Under the pieces are notes generated by a model. The model saw nothing but the letters and a program-made list of their open reading frames with translations. It was not told the DNA's origin and did not search any database. Below, one piece after another: positions 1 through 5,077 of a DNA stretch of 5,077 nucleotides. Source of the DNA: an uncultured Brevinema sp. (lineage in GTDB: Bacteria; Spirochaetota; Brevinematia; Brevinematales; Brevinemataceae); NCBI GenBank assembly GCA_947040475.1, contig CAMRBT010000110.1:1-5077 (forward strand), in the 5' to 3' direction. The translations under genes and the position numbers were made by a program. Within the stretch, counting starts at the first letter, position 1, and every line of letters starts with the position of its first letter.

Positions 1-168
1 ACAGCTATCCTATCAAAAGATGGTGGTTGGGCACAGAAATTCTTACTAGAAGGATCTAGAGAAGAGATCCGCACACAAAGTGTAGAATTAGCTTTGAAAA
101 TGTTATTGTCCACAGAACGAGAAGATGATTTTTTTGATTTACGCCTAAGAGATGCAAGAGAAATATAA
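1..168 (+). CDS. cinA: CinA / nicotinamide-nucleotide amidase (PncC domain), C-terminal end only
   Basis: The last 55 codons of a gene that enters from the left are open in frame 1 and end with TAA at 166-168. The visible residues resemble the extreme C-terminus of the CinA/PncC family. They end a beta strand (TAILSKDGG) and continue into the family-typical stretch FLLEGSREEIRTQSVELAL, equivalent to the 'G-x-R-E-x-I-R-x-x-x-x-x-x-A-L' signature before the final helix. In this family the domain deamidates nicotinamide mononucleotide to nicotinate mononucleotide in the cytoplasmic pyridine-nucleotide cycle. Many members also carry an N-terminal molybdopterin-binding-like domain, and whether this one does cannot be seen. 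The active-site residues lie outside the window. A tail of about 15 residues rich in Asp and Arg follows the domain. The gene converges on the minus-strand oxidoreductase gene, with 10 bases between the stops. The assignment rests on a short stretch and is likely rather than certain. Confidence 0.72.
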   Translation, partial: TAILSKDGGWAQKFLLEGSREEIRTQSVELALKMLLSTEREDDFFDLRLRDAREI

Positions 169-180
169 TTTCTCTTGTTT
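154..180 (+). terminator. Hairpin at the convergent gene ends, probable terminator
   Basis: A perfect 10-bp inverted repeat (CAAGAGAAAT at 155-164, ATTTCTCTTG at 168-177) has a 3-base loop. It overlaps the last four codons and the stop of the cinA-like gene and ends beside the stop of the minus-strand gene. On the plus strand it is followed by TTT and, after a short interruption, by a run of eight T at about 191-198. The T run is not immediate, so this is a non-canonical terminator. It may serve both convergent genes. Confidence 0.55.
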
Positions 181-1183
181 AGGTTCGATTTTTTTTGTTT
201 CTTTCGATTTCTTCTAAAATTCTAAAAGCAATTTCCATCGTATACAAATTAGAATGAGCATCCCATAAAATATTTTTATATTTATCACCAGTATCATTAT
301 TAATATCATCTATAAAATATTCTAACTCCGCTTTAAGAGGATTGTCCTTATGAACAAAAACTCTTTCTACGATATGCCCTTCTTTATAGGTAATTTGATC
401 TTGAGAAATATTATACTCTGTGTCTTGATTTCTGTATATTAAGAGATCATTCGTAGCATAATTTAAATCAACATAATTTTTTTCTTGAGATAAAACAATA
501 CTTCTTGCTTTATAGCTTGATACACGACTAGCTGTTAATGAAGCGATTACTCCATTTTCAAAATAGAGTGTTGCTAAAGCATAATCTTCAAAATTAGTAA
601 TAATCGATTCGCCATAAGCAGAAACTTCCTTTACAGGAGAATCTACTAATGATAAAATAATATCAATATCATGAATCATGAGATCCAAAACAACACCAAC
701 ATCTTGAATACGTGATACAGATCCAATTCTTTGTGTTTGAAAATACTGAGGGTTTTTAACGAGTGCTCTTAATGCTTGTACAGCACCATTAAAACGTTCA
801 ACATGACCTATATGCAATGTTAAATTATTATCTTTTGCATAGCTCATCATTAATTGTGCATGTTCGAGATTGTTTGAAATAGGTTTTTCTACCAATACAT
901 GACAATTAGCTTTCATTGCCTGCATAGCATACTCATAGTGTAAAAAAGTAGGGACAACAACAACAACAGCCTCGACCTTGCTTAATAGTTCTTCATAGGA
1001 AGAACAACGAGTCACATCGTATTCTTTTGCCATTTTGGAACTAAGAGCTGTATCCACATCATAAATAAAAATATATTCATTAGGGATGATTTTTGTTAAT
1101 AAATTAATATGATACTGACCCATGTGGCCTGTACCAACAACACCTATTTTAATAGGATTTCTATCTGTTATTATTGCACTCAT
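179..1183 (-). CDS. Gfo/Idh/MocA family NAD(P)-dependent sugar (probably sugar-nucleotide) dehydrogenase
   Basis: This 334-residue cytoplasmic oxidoreductase is full length for its family. The N-terminal Rossmann fold starts at about residue 11 with IKIGVVGTGHMGQYH, where the nucleotide-binding GxGxxG is at 17-22. The EKP motif at 99-101 carries the conserved lysine. The C-terminal domain contains GHVERFN (126-132) and DLMIHDID (167-174), whose Asp167 and His171 fit the family's catalytic D-x-x-x-H position. The GHVERFN plus VVLDLMIHDID combination recalls members related to UDP-N-acetylglucosamine 3-dehydrogenase (GnnA-like), which act in lipid A or surface-glycan synthesis. That substrate is an inference, and inositol or other sugar substrates are not excluded. 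The ATG at 1181-1183 is favoured because GGAG (1189-1192) sits 5 bases upstream on the minus strand. The gene is alone on its strand here and has its own divergent promoter and a leader hairpin. Confidence 0.88.
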   Translation of the reverse strand: MSAIITDRNPIKIGVVGTGHMGQYHINLLTKIIPNEYIFIYDVDTALSSKMAKEYDVTRCSSYEELLSKVEAVVVVVPTFLHYEYAMQAMKANCHVLVEKPISNNLEHAQLMMSYAKDNNLTLHIGHVERFNGAVQALRALVKNPQYFQTQRIGSVSRIQDVGVVLDLMIHDIDIILSLVDSPVKEVSAYGESIITNFEDYALATLYFENGVIASLTASRVSSYKARSIVLSQEKNYVDLNYATNDLLIYRNQDTEYNISQDQITYKEGHIVERVFVHKDNPLKAELEYFIDDINNDTGDKYKNILWDAHSNLYTMEIAFRILEEIERNKKNRT

Positions 1184-1220
1184 ATATACTCCACTATATT
1201 ATTACAAAAACATTAAAAAT

Positions 1221-1261
1221 ATACAGATAAGAATAACAATGTGTATTATTCTTACCTGTAT
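1221..1261 (-). promoter_or_regulatory. Long inverted repeat in the oxidoreductase leader (hairpin or operator)
   Basis: Arms at 1221-1236 and 1246-1261 are complementary over 16 bp, with a 9-base loop and one mismatch (A1227 with C1255). In RNA made from the minus strand this mismatch becomes a U-G wobble, so the stem is unbroken. It lies between the predicted minus-strand start site (about 1275 or 1262) and the GGAG ribosome site. On the minus strand it is followed by a U-rich stretch (1220 down to 1201) with two runs of five U. It could be a protein-binding operator, an attenuator hairpin or a stabilising leader stem. No known riboswitch class was recognised. Confidence 0.6.
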
Positions 1262-1281
1262 GTACTATATTATATACTATT

Positions 1282-1311
1282 ATTATATATATAGCAAATG
1301 TTTTTTATCAA
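1282..1311 (-). promoter_or_regulatory. Sigma-70-like promoter for the oxidoreductase gene
   Basis: Read on the minus strand, TTGATA (1311-1306) and a perfect TATAAT (1287-1282) are separated by 18 bases, giving a start near 1275 and a leader of about 90 bases. A second TATAAT at 1274-1269 with TTGCTA (1297-1292), 17 bases away, could act as an overlapping promoter starting near 1262. The region is very AT-rich, so chance -10 matches are common. The gene nevertheless needs a promoter here because its upstream neighbour is divergent. Confidence 0.55.
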
Positions 1312-1357
1312 AAACTCTACAATCAGTAACTTAATGTAATTTTTATACAAATTTATA

Positions 1358-1386
1358 TTGACTAAAATGGGTAAATTATATATACT
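1358..1386 (+). promoter_or_regulatory. Sigma-70-like promoter for the membrane protein/DUF58/sua5 genes
   Basis: TTGACT (1358-1363) and TATACT (1381-1386) are each one base from consensus and have the ideal 17-base spacer. The predicted start is near 1393. This would transcribe the gene starting at 1430 and, through the tight spacing, the following genes. Confidence 0.7.
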
Positions 1387-1387
1387 A

Positions 1388-1412
1388 TAAATTATATAAC
1401 ATATATAATTTA
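1388..1412 (+). promoter_or_regulatory. Perfect 11-bp inverted repeat over the predicted start site (operator candidate)
   Basis: TAAATTATATA (1388-1398) and its exact complement (1402-1412) flank the 3-base loop ACA. The repeat begins directly after the -10 box, spans the predicted transcription start and ends 4 bases before the AAAGGAG ribosome site. This is a classic position for a repressor operator. As RNA only part of the left arm would be transcribed, so a DNA site is more likely than a hairpin. The arms are A/T only, which raises the odds of chance symmetry. Confidence 0.4.
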
Positions 1413-1429
1413 ATACAAAGGAGCTCACT

Positions 1430-1891
1430 ATGTCAATTTTAGGAGTATTATTACTTGTAGGTATTTTAGCTACATTTTCTATCGTTTTGTTAGCACATCA
1501 AATAGAAATTCATGTATCATCATATATAGCTAAAAAAGATGTCCCATCCTCTTCCCTTTTAAAAATGCAAGAAGTTTTATTATTCTTACAAACAGAAACA
1601 GTTAAAGAATATATGGGGTATTCAGCCTTACTATTTTCCGTATGGAATTTCTTTGGACCTAATTTTGGTTCTATATATGGTGGATTACCTTTAATAGGAG
1701 CTTTAATCCCATCTATTATTTTATTTTTAGATGCTTTTATTCTCAATCCACAATTACTAAACTTTATTCCTTTTTCTTCCTTTACCGAAAAATTAACTTC
1801 TGTATTAGATCAAGTAACCCCTGTGGCTGGTTGGCTAACTTTATTAGTTACTTTCCTCCATGCTGTATTATATAAAGCGCCATTTTTCTAA
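1430..1891 (+). CDS. Small integral membrane protein of unknown function
   Basis: This 153-residue protein belongs to no family I recognise. It has an N-terminal hydrophobic segment at about 3-22. A polar, partly amphipathic region follows (about 24-60, with Lys35-Lys36). A hydrophobic patch lies at about 62-75, and clear membrane segments at about 84-105 (glycine- and proline-containing, GGLPLIGALIPS) and 130-148. It therefore probably has three or four passes, and the first may be a signal anchor. No catalytic motif is obvious. The start is well supported: AAAGGAG at 1417-1423 lies 6 bases before the ATG, under a good promoter. It is the first gene of the likely operon that continues with another membrane protein and a DUF58 protein. 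Three bases separate its stop from the next start, in the same reading frame. The coding frame is real; the function is unknown. Confidence 0.8.
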   Translation: MSILGVLLLVGILATFSIVLLAHQIEIHVSSYIAKKDVPSSSLLKMQEVLLFLQTETVKEYMGYSALLFSVWNFFGPNFGSIYGGLPLIGALIPSIILFLDAFILNPQLLNFIPFSSFTEKLTSVLDQVTPVAGWLTLLVTFLHAVLYKAPFF

Positions 1892-1894
1892 AAT

Positions 1895-2200
1895 ATGAGA
1901 TCTAATACAAATTCTTCAATCTTCTCTTTTTTATCGCTCATTTTTGGAATGTTTTTATTAATCTATTTATGGTTGCCATTATTTATTATTTTAATTGTGG
2001 GTGCTTTTATTTATATAATTGTTATCCTAGTTATAGCTCGTATTAGTGGTAAATCTCCAAATTTTAATATTAAAGTGGTAAATATCAAGCGTTCTCAAGA
2101 CCCTTCTGAACAAAATCCTTTTGAACAAACAAACACCCGTACTGATAATATTGATTACATTGACACTACTACTGTCGAAAAAGAAGACGAAAAAAAATAA
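1895..2200 (+). CDS. Small membrane protein with acidic cytoplasmic-type tail, unknown function
   Basis: This 101-residue protein is not recognised. A long hydrophobic stretch at about 9-49, with a Pro at 28 near its middle, could form a two-pass membrane hairpin. A hydrophilic tail (about 50-101) follows and ends in a highly charged KEDEKK-like segment. The ATG comes 3 bases after the upstream stop and has no recognisable Shine-Dalgarno sequence, so translation probably depends on coupling to the preceding gene. It lies in the same frame as that gene, separated only by TAA and one AAT codon. A single longer protein split by a stop is therefore an alternative. Eight consecutive A (2190-2197) precede the stop. 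The DUF58 gene begins 15 bases later. The operon position suggests a link with the neighbouring membrane and DUF58 proteins. Confidence 0.7.
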   Translation: MRSNTNSSIFSFLSLIFGMFLLIYLWLPLFIILIVGAFIYIIVILVIARISGKSPNFNIKVVNIKRSQDPSEQNPFEQTNTRTDNIDYIDTTTVEKEDEKK

Positions 2201-2215
2201 TATTAAGGGATTGTT

Positions 2216-3103
2216 ATGGCTGAAAACCTTGAAAATATTTCTATTTCCGAAATTGTCGCTCAAACAAAACACCTAGAAATCAAAGCTAGAAAAATGGTCA
2301 ATAGCTCTTTACAAAATGACTACAAAAGCTCATTCAAAGGACGTGGTATGGAATTCGATGAAGTTCGTGCCTACACCCCTGGAGATAGTGTAAGAGATAT
2401 TGATTGGAATGTAACTGCTCGTATGAACGAACCTTTTGTCAAAACATTTATTGAAGAAAGAGAATTACAAACATACTTTATTGTCGATATTTCTGCATCT
2501 GGAGATTTTGGCAGTATTAAATCCAAAAGACATATCATGGCTGAAATCACTGCTTTACTTGGTTTTACCTCATTCTTTGCTAATGACAAAACTGGGCTAA
2601 TCTTAGTCTCAGATCAAATAGAAAAAATCATTCCTCCTATGCATAATTACTCTCATATTCTTAGAATTATTCGAGATGTATTTTATTATCCTTCATCTTC
2701 TAAAGCGACCAATCTCAACAATGTGTTTCGTAAAGCCAATCTTCTCATCAAGAAAAAAGCTATTATTTTTATTCTTAGTGATTTTTTTGATAATTCCTAT
2801 GAGCATGCTTTGGGAACTCTCAGCAAAAAACATGAAATTATTCCTATTGTTATCAAAGATCCTATAGAAAGTGACTTTACTAGCCCCTATTCATTCCCTA
2901 TTATAGCAGAGTTAGAAGATATGGAATCTGGACAAACAATACTCAGAACTTTGGGTAAAAAATCCATCACCGATAGTGAATCTTTTACAGATCAGTATAA
3001 AAGAATTTTTAGAAAATTGGGATTAGAACACGCCGAAATTGATGCCTCTTCCGATTATTTAAGAATCATTGATAAACTTCTCCGTAAACATACAAGACGA
3101 TAA
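2216..3103 (+). CDS. DUF58 domain protein (von Willebrand A-like)
   Basis: This 295-residue protein has no membrane segment. The DUF58 core is clear: GRGMEFDEVRAYTPGDSVRDIDWN (42-65, with conserved R59, D61 and D63-W64), then ARM.EPFVK (68-76) and FIVDISASGDFGS (88-100). The D-x-S-x-S at 91-95, with Thr165 in ATNL and Asp189 in SDFFD, fits a metal-ion-dependent adhesion site of the vWA fold. DUF58 proteins often sit with MoxR-type AAA+ ATPases and Bat-like vWA membrane proteins, and are thought to act in envelope stress, protein maturation or metal insertion. The molecular role is not settled. Here the upstream neighbours are two small membrane proteins, and no MoxR gene lies in the window. 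The start is supported by AAGGGA (2205-2210), 5 bases from ATG. The ATG of sua5 follows 7 bases after the stop. Confidence 0.9.
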   Translation: MAENLENISISEIVAQTKHLEIKARKMVNSSLQNDYKSSFKGRGMEFDEVRAYTPGDSVRDIDWNVTARMNEPFVKTFIEERELQTYFIVDISASGDFGSIKSKRHIMAEITALLGFTSFFANDKTGLILVSDQIEKIIPPMHNYSHILRIIRDVFYYPSSSKATNLNNVFRKANLLIKKKAIIFILSDFFDNSYEHALGTLSKKHEIIPIVIKDPIESDFTSPYSFPIIAELEDMESGQTILRTLGKKSITDSESFTDQYKRIFRKLGLEHAEIDASSDYLRIIDKLLRKHTRR

Positions 3104-3110
3104 TATTATT

Positions 3111-4031
3111 ATGAAAAATTCCTTACAATCTGCTATTGATGCCATTCTCAACAAAGAATGCGTTGTTTTTCCTACAGAAACAGTTTATGGATTAGGTGCT
3201 AACGCTCTATGTTCGCAAAGTGTAAATAGGATCTTTGAATTAAAAAATCGCCCCCCTTCTAACCCTTTGATTGTTCATATCTCACATATAGATCAAATAT
3301 TAAGTGTTGCTACCTCACTATCACCTTTGGAACAAAAAATATTTGAGGCATTTTCTCCAGGTCCTTTGTCATTAATTTTACCTAAAAAAAAAGAAATTCC
3401 TTCTAATGTTACAGGTGGACTAGATACTGTCGGTGTCAGAATCCCCAATCATCCTATTGCCTTAGAATTTTTATCTGCAGTTAATTTACCCATCTGTGCT
3501 CCTTCCGCCAATATCTCTGGCAAACCATCCCCAACCACCTATGAAATGGCACAATTTTATATGGAAGGGAAAGCCGTGATTTTAGATGGAGGGACTCTTG
3601 ACATTGGGATAGAGTCTACCGTTGTAAAGGTTGAAGGTGATAAGATTTATATCTTACGATCAGGTTATATCACTACTGAGATGATAGCTGAAAAGACAGG
3701 GATTCTACCTTGTGAAAATACGGCTCAAGAACATCATTCTCCAGGAACACGATTCGCTCATTACAAACCTAAAGCTACTATTATTACTTTTGAAGGACAA
3801 ATCCCTAAAGCTTCCAAAAATTCTGCTCTTTTATTCCTTAATAAAGATATAGATTTATCTGAATATTCACACTCTTTTTATTTTGATACGGTCAGAGATT
3901 ATGCACATGCTCTCTATTATACTTTTTTCCAATGTGATAAATTAAATATTTCCACGATATACTGCGAACTACCACCAAATCATGGACAAGGTGTAGCCCT
4001 AAGAGATAGGCTCATCAAAGCAGCCCAATAA
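3111..4031 (+). CDS. sua5: Threonylcarbamoyl-AMP synthase, Sua5/YrdC type (t6A tRNA modification)
   Basis: This 306-residue cytoplasmic enzyme makes threonylcarbamoyl-AMP from threonine, bicarbonate and ATP. That is the first step of t6A37 formation in ANN-decoding tRNAs, completed by TsaD with TsaB and TsaE. The YrdC domain (about 5-185) shows FPTETVYGLGANA (20-32), KNRPPSNPLIVHI (45-57), VGVRIPNHP (107-115) and APSANISGKPSPTT (130-143). EST (168-170) and LRSG (182-185) follow. The linker SPGTRFAHYKPKA (210-222) and a divergent C-terminal Sua5 domain (about 224-306) mark the long Sua5 form rather than the short TsaC/YrdC form. The ATG at 3111 fits the domain start. An in-frame TTG at 3069 would add 14 residues inside the DUF58 gene and seems unlikely. 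Neither start has a clear Shine-Dalgarno site, so coupling to DUF58 translation is likely. A run of nine A lies at 3384-3392. Confidence 0.93.
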   Translation: MKNSLQSAIDAILNKECVVFPTETVYGLGANALCSQSVNRIFELKNRPPSNPLIVHISHIDQILSVATSLSPLEQKIFEAFSPGPLSLILPKKKEIPSNVTGGLDTVGVRIPNHPIALEFLSAVNLPICAPSANISGKPSPTTYEMAQFYMEGKAVILDGGTLDIGIESTVVKVEGDKIYILRSGYITTEMIAEKTGILPCENTAQEHHSPGTRFAHYKPKATIITFEGQIPKASKNSALLFLNKDIDLSEYSHSFYFDTVRDYAHALYYTFFQCDKLNISTIYCELPPNHGQGVALRDRLIKAAQ

Positions 4032-4035
4032 TTAC

Positions 4036-4064
4036 TTGAAATTTATAAAAAATTATGATACAAT
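4036..4064 (+). promoter_or_regulatory. Promoter for glyQ
   Basis: TTGAAA (4036-4041) and TACAAT (4059-4064) have a 17-base spacer, and each is one base from consensus. The start would fall near 4071, giving a short leader of about 26 bases. It begins 4 bases after the sua5 stop with no terminator in between, so glyQ may also receive read-through from the upstream operon. Confidence 0.65.
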
Positions 4065-4084
4065 TTAAACTAAATACATATAAA

Positions 4085-4090
4085 AAGGTG
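4085..4090 (+). promoter_or_regulatory. Ribosome binding site that fixes the glyQ start
   Basis: AAGGTG lies 6 bases before the ATG at 4097. The in-frame ATG at 4055 would add 14 residues foreign to the family, overlaps the predicted promoter and has no ribosome site, so 4097 is the start. Confidence 0.75.
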
Positions 4091-4096
4091 AAATCT

Positions 4097-4978
4097 ATGA
4101 AAAATCCTAATGCACCTACCTTTCAAGAGATTATTTGCAAACTAAAAGAATTTTGGGCAAAACACGATTGTTTAATTCGTGAACCTTATGACTTAGAAAA
4201 AGGTGCTGGTACTTTTAACCCAGATACTTTTTTACGTTCTTTAGGAGATCAGCCTTGGAATGTCGCCTATGTCGAGCCTTGTCGTAGACCTGGTGATGGA
4301 CGCTATGGAGAAAATCCTAATCGCATGGGGTTTTATTATCAATTTCAAGCCTTGCTAAAACCTGCCCCAGCAAATATTTTGGATTTATATATTCAAAGCT
4401 TAGAGTATTTAGGAATTGATATCACAAAACATGATCTTAGATTTGTACACGATGACTGGAAATCACCTACGCTTGGAGCTTGGGGATTGGGTTGGGAAGT
4501 GTGGCTTGACGGAATGGAAGTAACTCAATTTACTTACTTTCAACAAGTTGGTGGTATTTCTTTACCTTCTGTTCCTGCTGAATTAACTTACGGTACAGAA
4601 AGATTAGCGATGTATCTTCAGGGTGTAGAACATTTTAAAGATCTTCAATGGAATGATACCACCACTTATGGGGAGTTACATTTAGATTCAGAATGGGATT
4701 ACTCTACTTACTCTTTTGAAGTAGCAGATCAAGCACTTTATTTTAGATTGTTTGATGACTTCGAAAAAGAATTTTCACGAGCTATTCAAGCTAAGGCTAT
4801 TTTTGCTGCTTATGATTTGGCTATTAAATGCTCTCATATCTTTAATACATTAGGATCTTTAGGAGCTATTTCTGTAACAGAGAGAGAGTCTTATATTTTA
4901 CGTGTAAGAACCATGACCTCTCAAGTCGCTGCAGCTTGGGTAGAAAGACTAGAATCCAAAAAACTACTCTCTGTATAA
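4097..4978 (+). CDS. glyQ: Glycyl-tRNA synthetase alpha subunit
   Basis: This 293-residue class II synthetase chain has the usual GlyQ length. With the beta chain (GlyS) it forms the bacterial alpha2-beta2 enzyme that charges tRNA-Gly in the cytoplasm. The alpha chain holds the glycine and ATP site. Family blocks appear in order: TFQEII (8-13), YDLEKGAGTFNPDTFLRSLG (31-50), RRPGDGRYGENPNR (63-76), SPTLGAWGLGWEVWLDGMEV (123-142) and TQFTYFQQVGGI (143-154). The motif 3 region TYGTERLAMY follows at 164-173, and the C-terminal AISVTERESYILRVR at 257-271. From memory of the family, several positions look unusual: Cys62 where Ser is common, His118 and Lys122 where Glu is common (RFVEDxWExP), and Thr167 where Leu is common. 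These need an alignment. The gene has its own promoter and ends at a strong terminator. No complete glyS lies in the window. Confidence 0.97.
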   Translation: MKNPNAPTFQEIICKLKEFWAKHDCLIREPYDLEKGAGTFNPDTFLRSLGDQPWNVAYVEPCRRPGDGRYGENPNRMGFYYQFQALLKPAPANILDLYIQSLEYLGIDITKHDLRFVHDDWKSPTLGAWGLGWEVWLDGMEVTQFTYFQQVGGISLPSVPAELTYGTERLAMYLQGVEHFKDLQWNDTTTYGELHLDSEWDYSTYSFEVADQALYFRLFDDFEKEFSRAIQAKAIFAAYDLAIKCSHIFNTLGSLGAISVTERESYILRVRTMTSQVAAAWVERLESKKLLSV

Positions 4979-4993
4979 AAATAAATAGACAAT

Positions 4994-5028
4994 AAAAAAC
5001 ACCCTACTATTTTGAAGGGTGTTTTTTT
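4994..5028 (+). terminator. Intrinsic terminator after glyQ
   Basis: A perfect 12-bp stem pairs AAAAAACACCCT (4994-5005) with AGGGTGTTTTTT (5016-5027), with a 10-base loop. It runs directly into T5022-T5028. The CACCCT/AGGGTG core gives stability. The flanking A and T runs are symmetric, so it could also stop minus-strand transcription. It begins 15 bases after the glyQ stop. Confidence 0.92.
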
Positions 5029-5061
5029 ATTTGATTGGTATTTTTGAAGGGATATTGTCTA

Positions 5062-5077
5062 ATGAATATTAGTCTAA
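5062..5077 (+). CDS. Possible start of a new gene, cut by the window end
   Basis: An ATG at 5062 is followed by only four more full codons (residues MNISL) before the window ends. A GAAGGGA sequence at 5046-5052 lies 9 bases upstream and could be its ribosome site. A weak -35-like TTGATT is at 5031-5036. The reading frame cannot be tested for length. Since glyS commonly follows glyQ, a beta-subunit gene is one possibility, but five residues are not evidence for it. Confidence 0.3.

Noticed and set aside
1261..1295. TA-rich repeats in the divergent region as a replication origin or satellite
   Set aside because: There is no DnaA-box cluster and no regular repeat unit. The composition is explained by overlapping promoters.
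1122..1334. 70-codon plus-strand open frame across the divergent promoter region
   Set aside because: It overlaps the 5' end of the oxidoreductase gene and the control region. Its translation is low-complexity Ile/Tyr from AT-rich DNA and it has no ribosome site.
1510..1746. Minus-strand open frame inside the first membrane protein gene
   Set aside because: It is antisense to a well-supported gene with a good start and promoter, and its product resembles nothing recognisable.
2190..2197. Eight-A run before the stop of the second membrane gene as a programmed frameshift into DUF58
   Set aside because: DUF58 is already in the same frame beyond two stops (2198 and 2204). Slipped frames end soon after without joining DUF58, which also has its own ribosome site.
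2027..2272. Minus-strand open frame across the second membrane gene and the DUF58 start
   Set aside because: It is antisense to two genes, rich in Phe/Asn from complementary A/T-rich codons, and has no supporting signals.
2371..2589. Minus-strand open frame inside the DUF58 gene
   Set aside because: It is a shadow of conserved DUF58 coding sequence.
2676..2867. Plus-strand hydrophobic open frame inside the DUF58 gene
   Set aside because: It is an out-of-frame overlap with the vWA-like domain. The hydrophobicity comes from reading AT-rich codons in another frame.

Overview
The window is AT-rich, densely packed bacterial chromosome with short intergenic gaps, Shine-Dalgarno sites and sigma-70-like promoters. 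The gene set is housekeeping: the CinA C-terminal domain, a Gfo/Idh/MocA oxidoreductase, a DUF58 protein, a Sua5-type threonylcarbamoyl-AMP synthase and the glycyl-tRNA synthetase alpha chain. The alpha/beta type of GlyRS and the low GC fit several bacterial lineages. The oxidoreductase resembles sugar-nucleotide dehydrogenases of lipopolysaccharide-making bacteria, which hints at a diderm, possibly a low-GC spirochaete or relative. The sequence alone does not fix the lineage. No transposon, phage, CRISPR or RNA gene is visible.

Layout. Bases 1-168 hold the 3' end of a plus-strand cinA-like gene, closed by a hairpin that overlaps its last codons. The oxidoreductase gene lies convergent to it on the minus strand (1183 down to 179). 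The 246-base gap at 1184-1429 is a divergent control region with two outward-facing promoters. Each has its own inverted repeat near or just downstream of the predicted transcription start. From 1430 rightward everything is on the plus strand: two small, unrecognised membrane proteins (1430-1891 and 1895-2200), a DUF58 protein (2216-3103) and Sua5 (3111-4031). These are so tightly spaced that they look like one operon. glyQ (4097-4978) follows with its own promoter and ribosome binding site and ends at a strong intrinsic terminator (4994-5028). A possible new reading frame begins at 5062 and runs off the window.

How they work together. Sua5 and GlyQ both serve translation, through the t6A modification of ANN-decoding tRNAs and the charging of tRNA-Gly. 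The DUF58 protein has a von Willebrand A-like fold with a complete-looking metal site. It is preceded by two small membrane proteins rather than by MoxR, and the MoxR/Bat partners usual for the family are not visible here. A membrane partnership is an inference from gene order only. I see no clear case for a wholly new system. The best candidates for a second look are the two unassigned membrane proteins beside DUF58 and the two inverted repeats in the divergent promoter region.
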